Shown: positions 14,879-21,237 of the stretch, in pieces
How positions within the stretch are numbered: position 1 is the first letter of the stretch
How the letters are laid out: every line of letters begins with the position of its first letter
Assembly: GCA_900770725.1 (NCBI GenBank)
Contig: CAAGLL010000076.1
Span: 1 to 21,237 of the forward strand
Reading direction: 5' to 3'
Length of the DNA: 21,237 nucleotides
Source of the DNA: an uncultured Succinivibrio sp.
Lineage (GTDB): Bacteria > Pseudomonadota > Gammaproteobacteria > Enterobacterales > Succinivibrionaceae
Notes under the pieces: generated by a model
Databases searched by the model: none
Told to the model about the DNA's origin: nothing
Seen by the model: the letters and a program-made list of their open reading frames with translations, nothing else
Made by a program: the position numbers and the translations under genes

Positions 14879-15805
14879 ATGCAAAGCAGAATCTACAAGC
14901 TCAATTTCAAGGGCGAGGTGCATTTTGGAGAAGGCACGCTCGATCAGAGCGGGTGTGCCTTCATGGCCGACACCCTGTTCTCAGCGCTCTCGATAGAGGC
15001 GTTGCGCTGCGGGCGCTTTGGCGATCTGCTGGACGCCGTGCAAAACAACCGCTTCATTTTCACGGACTCCATGCCTTTCAGGGACGGCAGGCTTTACCTG
15101 CCCAAGCCCGTGCTGAAGATAAAGGGTTCCAGCGAGCCTGATCCCACCGAGCGCAAGAAGTACAAGAAGCTGAGCTACATCGCCTCCGACCTCATGGCAG
15201 GCTACCTCAACGGCAGCTTCAGCTTCGATGAAAACGGCGACAGCGCCTTTGGCTGCACGTCCTCCCGCACCAAGGCTGCGGTGCGCAACGGCACCGACGA
15301 CACACTGCCATACCATGTAGGCACCTTCAAGTTCGCCAAAGGCTGCGGGCTATACGTGCTCGCAAGATGCGCTGACCCCCAGGTTCAAGAACTGGCCGAC
15401 AGCCTGTTCCACTCGCTCTCCTACTCCGGCATAGGCGGCAAGCGCTCATCCGGCCTTGGACGCTTTGATCTGTCCGTTGAAGACGGCTCTGGCCTTGAGG
15501 AAACTCTCGCCAGATTATGCCCAGACGGCGGCAACAACTGCTTCCACATGCTTCTCTCCTGCGCGCTGCCGCAGGATGGCGAACTGGACGAGGCCATGGA
15601 AGGCGCATCGTACCTGATGTGCCAGCGGTCGGGATTCGCAGCGCCTGATGAGGGCGAACTGCTCAAAAAGCGCGACCTCTGCGTCTTTGCTGCAGGATCT
15701 TGCTTCAAAAATCCTTTCAAAGGCGGGATCTACGATGTCGCCAAGGGCCACAGCCACCCCGTCTACCGCTACGCGATCCCATTCTTCTGCGAGGTGCATG
15801 CATGA
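14879..15805 (+). CDS. csm4: Type III-A CRISPR Csm4 (crRNA 5'-handle-binding RAMP)
   Basis: A 308-residue RAMP protein starting MQSRIYKLNFKGEVHFGEG. MADTLFSALSIEAL near the N-terminus and the Gly-rich loop GIGGKRSSGLGRF in the second half are typical of Csm4, which caps the complex next to Cas10 and holds the crRNA 5' handle. I chose the ATG at 14879 because it gives the normal Csm4 N-terminus; the frame is open upstream into csm3 but those residues look non-native. The ribosome site is weak (GGCGGA close to the ATG). The stop codon overlaps the csm5 start by 4 bases (ATGA). Confidence 0.95.
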   Translation: MQSRIYKLNFKGEVHFGEGTLDQSGCAFMADTLFSALSIEALRCGRFGDLLDAVQNNRFIFTDSMPFRDGRLYLPKPVLKIKGSSEPDPTERKKYKKLSYIASDLMAGYLNGSFSFDENGDSAFGCTSSRTKAAVRNGTDDTLPYHVGTFKFAKGCGLYVLARCADPQVQELADSLFHSLSYSGIGGKRSSGLGRFDLSVEDGSGLEETLARLCPDGGNNCFHMLLSCALPQDGELDEAMEGASYLMCQRSGFAAPDEGELLKKRDLCVFAAGSCFKNPFKGGIYDVAKGHSHPVYRYAIPFFCEVHA

Positions 15806-17001
15806 GAAGCTTTCTTGAAAGGCACAACTGCGTGCTGGAAGTTATGACCCCGATCCACATTGGAAGCGGCAGGAAGCTTGGCAAGCGGGAGTACATCTAC
15901 GACCGCAACGGGGCCAGGATCCTGATCATGAACATCCCCAGGATCTACGAGTACTGCATAGCCAGGAAGAAGACTGCGGATTTTGAAAGGTTCTTCATGG
16001 GCGGCAGGGAAGAGAAGAGGGATCTCCGGCACTTCCTTATCCAGGCGGGCCTTGGCGAGGCGCGGTTCCAGGATTTCTCCCTCTACCAGATCCCCGCCTT
16101 AGCGAGCGAGCTGTTCGAGAACAGGAATGGCAGGACCAGCTTCGCCTTGTCTGATCTGCAGACCTTCATGCGCGATCCCTACGGCTTGCCTTATGTGCCG
16201 GGGACATCCATCAAGGGCATGCTGAAAAGCGCCCTGCTCGCCTTCGAGATGATGCGCAACAGCGCAGGATTCAGCGGCCTTTGCAAGGATCTCGAAACTG
16301 CCGTCATGACCCCCGGGCCTGCAAACAGGACCAAGTTCCTCGGTCGCGAGATCGGCAGAATAGAGGAGCTTGCGTTCAAGCCAATAGGATCCGAGCAAGG
16401 CTCCTCGGACGATGACGGCAACGACAAGGGCAAGGATATGCACACCCAGATGTCCTGGATCTCGGTGGGCGACAGCAAGCCCCTGAAGAACACCGATCTT
16501 GCCTTGTGCAGGAAGCACGATGTCAGGACCGACGGCAAGAAGAACAGCATCAACATCTTCAGGGAATGCCTGCGCCCTGGCACCAGGATCGAGTTTGACA
16601 TCACCATCGACACGGAGCATTGCGCATACTCGATTGAGGCTATAAAGGAGGCCTTGGTGCTCATGAACACCCTGATCGTCAGGAGGTTCATAAACAGGTT
16701 CGACAAGTCAGCCGTGCCAGAGAAAGAGCCTGTTGCCTGGCTTGGAAGCGCCGGCTTCGACACCAAGACCGTGATCCAGGCGCTCTACGGTTCGCTGCCC
16801 GTCTCAGCCCGGGGCGGAGACGAGGCTGCCGAACTTACGCAGGCCATACTGGCCAAGACGATAAGCCGCAAGACATTCGACGAGCACCAGCACAATTTGG
16901 ATCTCACCCAGTTCAACGCCTCCCCGCACATGCGCAAGGAGACGATGTACAACGGCAAGCTCATGGATTTGGGCAAGGCCAGGTTTACCGTGCTCGACTA
17001 A
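15802..17001 (+). CDS. csm5: Type III-A CRISPR Csm5 (RAMP at the crRNA 3' end)
   Basis: A 399-residue RAMP protein. LEVMTPIHIGSGRKLGKREYIY-like N-terminus (residues about 12-33) and LPYVPGTSIKGMLKSALL (about 132-149) are the defining Csm5 motifs. Csm5 caps the 3' end of the crRNA filament and helps crRNA trimming by host nucleases. The ATG overlaps the csm4 stop codon (ATGA), which fixes the start and implies coupled translation. A charged, low-complexity loop (SSDDDGNDKGKD) lies in the middle. Confidence 0.95.
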   Translation: MRSFLERHNCVLEVMTPIHIGSGRKLGKREYIYDRNGARILIMNIPRIYEYCIARKKTADFERFFMGGREEKRDLRHFLIQAGLGEARFQDFSLYQIPALASELFENRNGRTSFALSDLQTFMRDPYGLPYVPGTSIKGMLKSALLAFEMMRNSAGFSGLCKDLETAVMTPGPANRTKFLGREIGRIEELAFKPIGSEQGSSDDDGNDKGKDMHTQMSWISVGDSKPLKNTDLALCRKHDVRTDGKKNSINIFRECLRPGTRIEFDITIDTEHCAYSIEAIKEALVLMNTLIVRRFINRFDKSAVPEKEPVAWLGSAGFDTKTVIQALYGSLPVSARGGDEAAELTQAILAKTISRKTFDEHQHNLDLTQFNASPHMRKETMYNGKLMDLGKARFTVLD

Positions 17002-17027
17002 GCGGCAAGTGAGGAAGCAGTTTCCGC

Positions 17028-18029
17028 ATGGCATCGGTTTACGTGACTGAATACGGCGCGGTATTAGGCAAGCGCTACGGCCGCCTCACGGTAAGCGTGA
17101 GGCGCCAGGAGCTGTTGTCGATGCCATTTGAGCAGGTGGACGGGATCTACATCCTAGGCAGCGCCATGCTGACCTCCCAAGCTTATGTCGAATGCCTGAC
17201 GCGCGGGATCTGCGTGACCTTCCTTTCAAAAGGCGGGCATTATTTCGGCAGGCTTATATCCACGAACCACGTCAACACCGCGCGCCAGAGGATGCAGTGC
17301 GAGCTATACCATGCGCCTTTTGCTCTTATCCTCTCCAAGGCGATAGTCTCTGCCAAGATCCACAACCAGTCTGCCATGCTCTACCGGATCGCCAAGTCTG
17401 CGCCTGAAGGCACGGACATCGAATCCTTCCGGACCGCGCTCAGGCAGATGGAGGACAAGGCGGCTTTCGCCAAGGATCTCGACGAGCTCCTGGGGTGCGA
17501 AGGCTACGCCGCTAAAATGTACTTCCAAGGAGTGTCAGCGTGCATGCCGGACCCCTTCCGCTTCAACGGAAGATCGAGGCGCCCTCCGCTGGATCCCTTC
17601 AACTCGATGCTGAGCTTCGGCTACACGCTGCTGATGTACGACGTGTACGCGATGCTTGAAAACAGCGGAATGAACCCCTACTTCGGCTTTTACCATCAGG
17701 ACGGCGAGAGGCATCCCACACTCGCAAGCGATCTCATGGAGGAATGGCGCGCCCCGCTCGTGGACAGCCTTGTGATCAGCCTGATAAGAAAGCATGAAGT
17801 GCAGCCATTCATGTTCGAGCAGGAACAAGACGGCGGCACTTACATGAACAAAGATGGGCTTTCGGTATTCATAAGCAGGTTCCAGAGAAAGCTTGAAGAT
17901 GACGCCGGATATCTTTACGGCGGGCAGGACATCAAATACCGCGATGCTGTGGCCCAGCAGGTAAGCAGCCTTGTTCAGGCAGTTGAGGCGCGCGACGCGT
18001 CCTTGTACAGGCCAGTGAGGATAAGATGA
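17028..18029 (+). CDS. cas1: CRISPR-associated integrase Cas1
   Basis: A 333-residue Cas1 of normal length. The N-terminal beta domain (VYVTEYGAVLGKRYGRL) is followed by the helical catalytic domain with E158 (CEGYAAKMYF), H223 (GFYH), D235 and E238 (SDLMEEWRAPLVD), the metal-binding set for spacer integration. It acts with Cas2 as the adaptation complex. GAGGA (17011-17015) is 12 bases ahead of the ATG, a little far. The stop overlaps the cas2 start (ATGA). Confidence 0.97.
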   Translation: MASVYVTEYGAVLGKRYGRLTVSVRRQELLSMPFEQVDGIYILGSAMLTSQAYVECLTRGICVTFLSKGGHYFGRLISTNHVNTARQRMQCELYHAPFALILSKAIVSAKIHNQSAMLYRIAKSAPEGTDIESFRTALRQMEDKAAFAKDLDELLGCEGYAAKMYFQGVSACMPDPFRFNGRSRRPPLDPFNSMLSFGYTLLMYDVYAMLENSGMNPYFGFYHQDGERHPTLASDLMEEWRAPLVDSLVISLIRKHEVQPFMFEQEQDGGTYMNKDGLSVFISRFQRKLEDDAGYLYGGQDIKYRDAVAQQVSSLVQAVEARDASLYRPVRIR

Positions 18030-18355
18030 AGACAAGCGGAGCCACAGAGGAAGCGATATGCCCCGATCCCGGCAACTACTTCGTGGTCGCAGCTTACGAC
18101 ATCACTTCAACAAAGAAGCGCAACGCCGTGATCAAGGTTCTCAAGAGCTACGGCTTCAGGATCCAGAAGTCTGTGTTCGAGGCCGAGGTCCCGAAGAACC
18201 ACCTCGACCGGCTCTGCGCCTCGCTGACGCCGCTGATAGACGAGGCCACGGACTCGATCCGCATTTATGCGATGGCGCGCGACAGCTTCGTCAGGACGAT
18301 TGGAGACAGCGGCATCACGCCAGATGCTGTCAAGGCAAGGACGGTGATCATTTAA
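18026..18355 (+). CDS. cas2: CRISPR-associated protein Cas2
   Basis: A 109-residue Cas2. The core VVAAYDITSTKKRNAVIK has the conserved Asp after the first beta strand, and YGFRIQKSVFEAEVP is the second landmark. As a dimer it bridges two Cas1 dimers for spacer integration. The N-terminus carries about 17 residues ahead of the first strand, longer than many Cas2 proteins. The ATG overlaps the cas1 stop, and the csm6 ATG follows the cas2 stop without a gap. Confidence 0.96.
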   Translation: MKTSGATEEAICPDPGNYFVVAAYDITSTKKRNAVIKVLKSYGFRIQKSVFEAEVPKNHLDRLCASLTPLIDEATDSIRIYAMARDSFVRTIGDSGITPDAVKARTVII

Positions 18356-19729
18356 ATGCCCAGGACAATATTGTTTTCGCCCGTAGGCGGAACCGATCCG
18401 ATATCGGAGGACAACTGCTGCGACGGCTCGATGCTGCACATCTGCCGCCACCGGCATCCCGACGAGGCGTACCTCTACCTCTCGAAGGAAACCTTGGAAA
18501 ACGAGGAAAAGGACCACCGCTATACGAGATCGCTGGAAATGCTCGAGAAGCTGAGCGGCCGCCACATCGAGATCCACCTGATCGGCGATCCGAGCATGGA
18601 CGCGCCCTTCCGCTACGATCTCTGCTACAAGAAGTTCCGCGAGGAGTTCCGCAAGCTCAGGAAGCTCTTAAAGCCCGGGGACAAGCTGCTCATCAACATC
18701 ACCTCAGGCACTCCGGCAATGAAGAGTTCTTTCAACCTGCTCTCGACCATGAGCGGCCTTGACTGCACCCAGGTCCAAGTCAGATCGCCAAGCAAAGGCA
18801 TCAGCAACCACACGCACAGCAGCGAATACGATCTGGACCCCCTGTGGGAGCTTGATCCCGACAACAAGCCCGGCTCAGAGGATCGGACGCTTGACAGCGA
18901 CAACAACATCATCATCTACATGCAGCAAGAGGAAACCATAAAGGAGTTCATCTCAAGCTACGACTATGATGCGGCGCTCTCGCTTGCCCAAAAGCTTCCA
19001 AGCCAGCTTTCGTCAGGATACTTGCAGGAACTGCGCTACGCCTGCGCGAGATCCCACCTTGATCTGTCAACGATGTCCATGATCAAGGATCAGACAGGCT
19101 TCGATGCCATGCCGGTCCACGGCGAGGGCGCAAAGGTTTTCGAGTACACGCTCGCCTGCGACCTCAAGAGGCGCCGCTGCCAATACGATGACTTCATCCG
19201 CGCGCTCACCCCGCTCATCGTCGACCTGTTCGAGCTCATCCTCAACCGCCGTCTTGGCTTCAGGATCGAGGAATTGTTCAAGCAAGCCCATCGCGGCAGC
19301 GCAGAGGTCACAGTCTGGAACTACGAAGAGATCCAGCGCCGCATCAACGATGGCGACGAAGACGCGCTGAATATCGACAACGCTCTCAACGCCAAGTACG
19401 GCGGAATGTTTGACTACAAGGATGTCAAATCAGACAATCTGCTCCCACTGATAGAAGCCTTCTACCCCAAGGATTCAAAAGCGGCGGAAAAATGCGCCAT
19501 CCTCAGGACCAACGTCGAGCAGAAGATCCGCAACAAGGCCGCGCATGAGATAGTCCAGGTTGACGATGAGATGATCAAATCACTTACCGGCATGGATTCC
19601 GAGGGGATCATGGAGCTCATCAAGGATCTCTTCGACTTCGCTGGGCTTGGGATCAGGAAAAAAGATCCGAAGTTCTGGGGATCGTATGATCTGATGAACC
19701 AGATGCTGCTTGAGAAAATCAAGGACTAA
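18356..19729 (+). CDS. csm6: Type III-A accessory RNase Csm6 (CARF-HEPN)
   Basis: A 457-residue CARF-HEPN ribonuclease, normal length for Csm6. The CARF domain shows the two nucleotide-binding stretches, FSPVGGTDPIS (7-17) and INITSGTPAMKSS (113-125), expected to bind cyclic oligoadenylate made by Cas10. The C-terminal HEPN domain has the RNase motif R392-N-K-A-A-H397 (Rx4H). When activated, Csm6 cuts RNA non-specifically, slowing growth until the invader is cleared. Which ring size (cA4 or cA6) it senses cannot be read here. It is the only CARF effector in the locus and there is no separate ring nuclease. It starts directly after the cas2 stop codon. Confidence 0.95.
   Translation: MPRTILFSPVGGTDPISEDNCCDGSMLHICRHRHPDEAYLYLSKETLENEEKDHRYTRSLEMLEKLSGRHIEIHLIGDPSMDAPFRYDLCYKKFREEFRKLRKLLKPGDKLLINITSGTPAMKSSFNLLSTMSGLDCTQVQVRSPSKGISNHTHSSEYDLDPLWELDPDNKPGSEDRTLDSDNNIIIYMQQEETIKEFISSYDYDAALSLAQKLPSQLSSGYLQELRYACARSHLDLSTMSMIKDQTGFDAMPVHGEGAKVFEYTLACDLKRRRCQYDDFIRALTPLIVDLFELILNRRLGFRIEELFKQAHRGSAEVTVWNYEEIQRRINDGDEDALNIDNALNAKYGGMFDYKDVKSDNLLPLIEAFYPKDSKAAEKCAILRTNVEQKIRNKAAHEIVQVDDEMIKSLTGMDSEGIMELIKDLFDFAGLGIRKKDPKFWGSYDLMNQMLLEKIKD
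19721..19725 (+). promoter_or_regulatory. Ribosome binding site that fixes the cas6 start
   Basis: AAGGA inside the end of csm6 stands 5 bases ahead of the ATG at 19731. It favours this start over the upstream in-frame ATG at 19710, which would read 21 bases of csm6 tail. Confidence 0.8.
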
Positions 19730-19730
19730 G

Positions 19731-20477
19731 ATGCCTTACAAGTACGACTTGCTGCTTGAATCAGATAAAGAACTCTCTTTTCAAATGGGTTCGCTGTTTC
19801 AAGGCGTGATCATGCAGAGCCTGCCTGCCGAAGGCAGATACGGCGATGAACTGCACATGCCTGCCATGCACGGGTACACGCAGCATCTCGAAAAGGGCAA
19901 GGAAGAGAAGTGGCACTGGATCCTGACCTTTCTCAATGAAAGAGCTAAAGAACAGATCTGGGATAGAGGGCTTAAATCCGAAGAAACAATCAAGCTAGAA
20001 CAGAACGGCGCGAACGTTCAGATCGTAGAGAAGAACGCAACTGAAGTGTCATATGAGGAACTAAATAGACTCTTTGGCAAAAGCGAACCTCCGCGCAAAT
20101 TCAAATTGCAATTCGTCACCCCGACGGCATTTAAGAGCGAAGGCCATTATGTCTTCATGCCGGATTTGCGGCATGTATATCGAAGCATCATGAAAAAATA
20201 CGACAGTTGCTCTGAAAATGTAAGCATATTCGATGAGGACACGCTTGATCAGCTTTGCAGGTTCAGCTTCATATCAGATTACAATTTGCGCAGTACAAGA
20301 TTCCATCTCGAAGGTATCACAATTCCATCATTCCTCGGGTCGATAGTAGTCAGATCTATCGGCACATCAACTATGTCATCTTTTATCGACATGCTCTTTA
20401 AAATTTCGGAATACTCCGGCATAGGCATAAAAGCGTCAATTGGAATGGGCGCAACAAAATACAGCCAGATAAAATAA
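19731..20477 (+). CDS. cas6: CRISPR repeat endonuclease Cas6
   Basis: A 248-residue Cas6-family RAMP. The C-terminal Gly-rich loop G230-I-G-I-K-A-S-I-G-M-G240 (after EYSGI) is the family signature. The N-terminal half has LHMPAMHGYTQH, where H42, H47 or H52 could be the general-acid or base histidine. Cas6 cuts the precursor array RNA inside each repeat to release crRNAs. The gene starts one base after the csm6 stop. Its composition drifts from host-like at the start to clearly AT-rich in the second half, unlike all the other cas genes here, continuing into the AT-rich leader. It lies next to the array it would process. Confidence 0.9.
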   Translation: MPYKYDLLLESDKELSFQMGSLFQGVIMQSLPAEGRYGDELHMPAMHGYTQHLEKGKEEKWHWILTFLNERAKEQIWDRGLKSEETIKLEQNGANVQIVEKNATEVSYEELNRLFGKSEPPRKFKLQFVTPTAFKSEGHYVFMPDLRHVYRSIMKKYDSCSENVSIFDEDTLDQLCRFSFISDYNLRSTRFHLEGITIPSFLGSIVVRSIGTSTMSSFIDMLFKISEYSGIGIKASIGMGATKYSQIK

Positions 20478-20774
20478 AATCAGGCTTATTCTAACCCGAA
20501 ATAAAGCTACGCCCATTCCATTCTACATTTCCAAGCAAGTCTAAAGAATATGCTTAAGACAGATAACATATTGATAATGTGAACTATCATGGGCAAGATG
20601 CGGAAGAAGCCATATATTGGAATGAAAGCAAAAAGTTAAATTAGACACGATGCTTGTAAAACAAACAAAAAATGATAGAATAGCATACGATAGACTTCCA
20701 AAACAGGTTGATGAAGATGGATCCACGAAACAAGTCGATCGAGATATTGTTGGATCAGGTACTTCAAAAGAACC
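20478..20774 (+). promoter_or_regulatory. CRISPR leader (AT-rich, between cas6 and the array)
   Basis: About 300 AT-rich bases with no gene, ending at the first repeat. Position, AT-richness and repeat orientation make this the leader end of the array, where transcription starts and new spacers enter. It contains a candidate promoter (20654-20681), three GATC sites close to the first repeat (20720, 20737, 20753), and one arm of an inverted repeat shared with the cas6 3' end. Confidence 0.75.
20654..20681 (+). promoter_or_regulatory. Candidate promoter of the CRISPR array
   Basis: TTGTAA (20654-20659), a 16-base spacer, then TAGAAT (20676-20681) resemble a sigma-70 promoter. Transcription would start about 85 bases before the first repeat and run in the same direction as the cas genes. 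Confidence 0.45.
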
Positions 20775-21237
20775 GTCATTTCTGATTAATCCCCAATTGG
20801 GGACGAAAACGGGATTGAGGCCTCAAGCGCGTACACCAGCGGGCTGGTCATTTCTGATTAATCCCCAATTGGGGACGAAAACTGTCTTCATTCCATAAAA
20901 TACTTGTAAAATAGCATTCAAGTCATTTCTGATTAATCCCCAATTGGGGACGAAAACAGGTAATTCTTCATTCATGACCTGTTCAAAGATGAAAGTCATT
21001 TCTGATTAATCCCCAATTGGGGACGAAAACTTGCGCGTGCCGTCAACCTGGTTGCGGAGGTTGTCAGTCATTTCTGATTAATCCCCAATTGGGGACGAAA
21101 ACAGTAGTAAGACTGCATACACGGACCGAGGACTCGTCATTTCTGATTAATCCCCAATTGGGGACGAAAACCGCCCGATCTTGCGAATTGCCAGGTCTGT
21201 CACTCGTCATTTCTGATTAATCCCCAATTGGGGACGA
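20775..21237 (+). CRISPR. Type III-A CRISPR array, 7 repeats and 6 spacers, continuing beyond the window
   Basis: The repeats are 36 bp and identical as far as visible: 20775-20810, 20847-20882, 20922-20957, 20995-21030, 21067-21102, 21136-21171 and 21206-21237 (the last lacks 4 bases because the window ends). Spacers are 36, 39, 37, 36, 33 and 34 bp. Repeat bases 16-29 are the palindrome TCCCCAATTGGGGA, giving an RNA stem of 4-5 pairs with an AAUU loop. Repeat bases 29-36 are ACGAAAAC. Cutting after the last G of the stem would leave that 8-nt 5' handle, very close to the ACGAGAAC handle known from the Staphylococcus epidermidis Csm system. This fixes the direction of transcription as plus, away from cas6. 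Confidence 0.99.

Noticed and set aside
19710..19730. Earlier ATG for cas6 overlapping csm6
   Set aside because: The added residues (MRKSRTK) are csm6 tail read out of frame, and AAGGA is correctly spaced only for the ATG at 19731.
20478..20774. A tracrRNA or anti-repeat in the leader
   Set aside because: I see only short similarity to the repeat end (CACGAAAC near 20724). Type III systems use Cas6, which is present, and need no tracrRNA.
20650..20898. An open frame running from the leader into the first repeats
   Set aside because: It consists of leader plus translated CRISPR repeat (repeated FLINPQLGTKT). It has no ribosome site, and a coding role is not credible.
21017..21220. A second open frame within the array
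   Set aside because: It is again only translated repeats and spacers.

Overview
The window comes from a GC-rich (roughly 60 % or more by eye) proteobacterial chromosome. A beta- or gammaproteobacterium fits best, judging from the TatA sequence, the tatABC order and a YfaS/MagD-type alpha-2-macroglobulin. I cannot name the genus. GATC tetranucleotides are strikingly common in the coding DNA.

Region 1 (1-3529) has two methyl-accepting chemotaxis proteins around a divergently encoded sugar-phosphate isomerase/epimerase-like TIM-barrel protein. The first receptor is present only as its C-terminus, cut by the window edge. The two receptors share a nearly identical signalling-tip DNA stretch.

Region 2 (about 3700-6340) is an apparent operon. 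It encodes an HD-domain protein with a textbook twin-arginine signal, followed at once by tatA, tatB and tatC. A promoter with an overlapping inverted repeat precedes it and hairpins separate and end it. The layout suggests an exported HD protein carried by the locally encoded Tat translocase. Region 3 (6409-11028) is one very large secreted alpha-2-macroglobulin-like protein without a thioester motif, followed by a strong terminator hairpin.

Region 4 (11100-21237) is a complete type III-A (Csm) CRISPR-Cas locus on the plus strand: cas10/csm1, csm2, csm3, csm4, csm5, cas1, cas2, csm6, cas6, an AT-rich leader, and an array that runs off the window (7 repeats of 36 bp, the last cut by 4 bases, and 6 spacers of 33-39 bp). 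The expected active sites are visible: the HD and GGDD motifs of Cas10, D32 of Csm3, R392/H397 of the Csm6 HEPN domain, and E158/H223 of Cas1. Array transcripts would be cut by Cas6 at the base of the repeat stem to give an ACGAAAAC 5' handle. Csm2-5 and Cas10 would bind the crRNA and target RNA, Csm3 would cut the target RNA, Cas10 would cut ssDNA and make cyclic oligoadenylate, and that would switch on the Csm6 RNase. Cas1-Cas2 would add spacers.

Nothing here is a clearly new system class. The most unusual points are a G/N/R/H/Y-rich N-terminal tail on Csm2, the compositional break inside cas6 and the leader, the Tat-exported HD protein tied to tatABC, and an orphan thioester-less macroglobulin.
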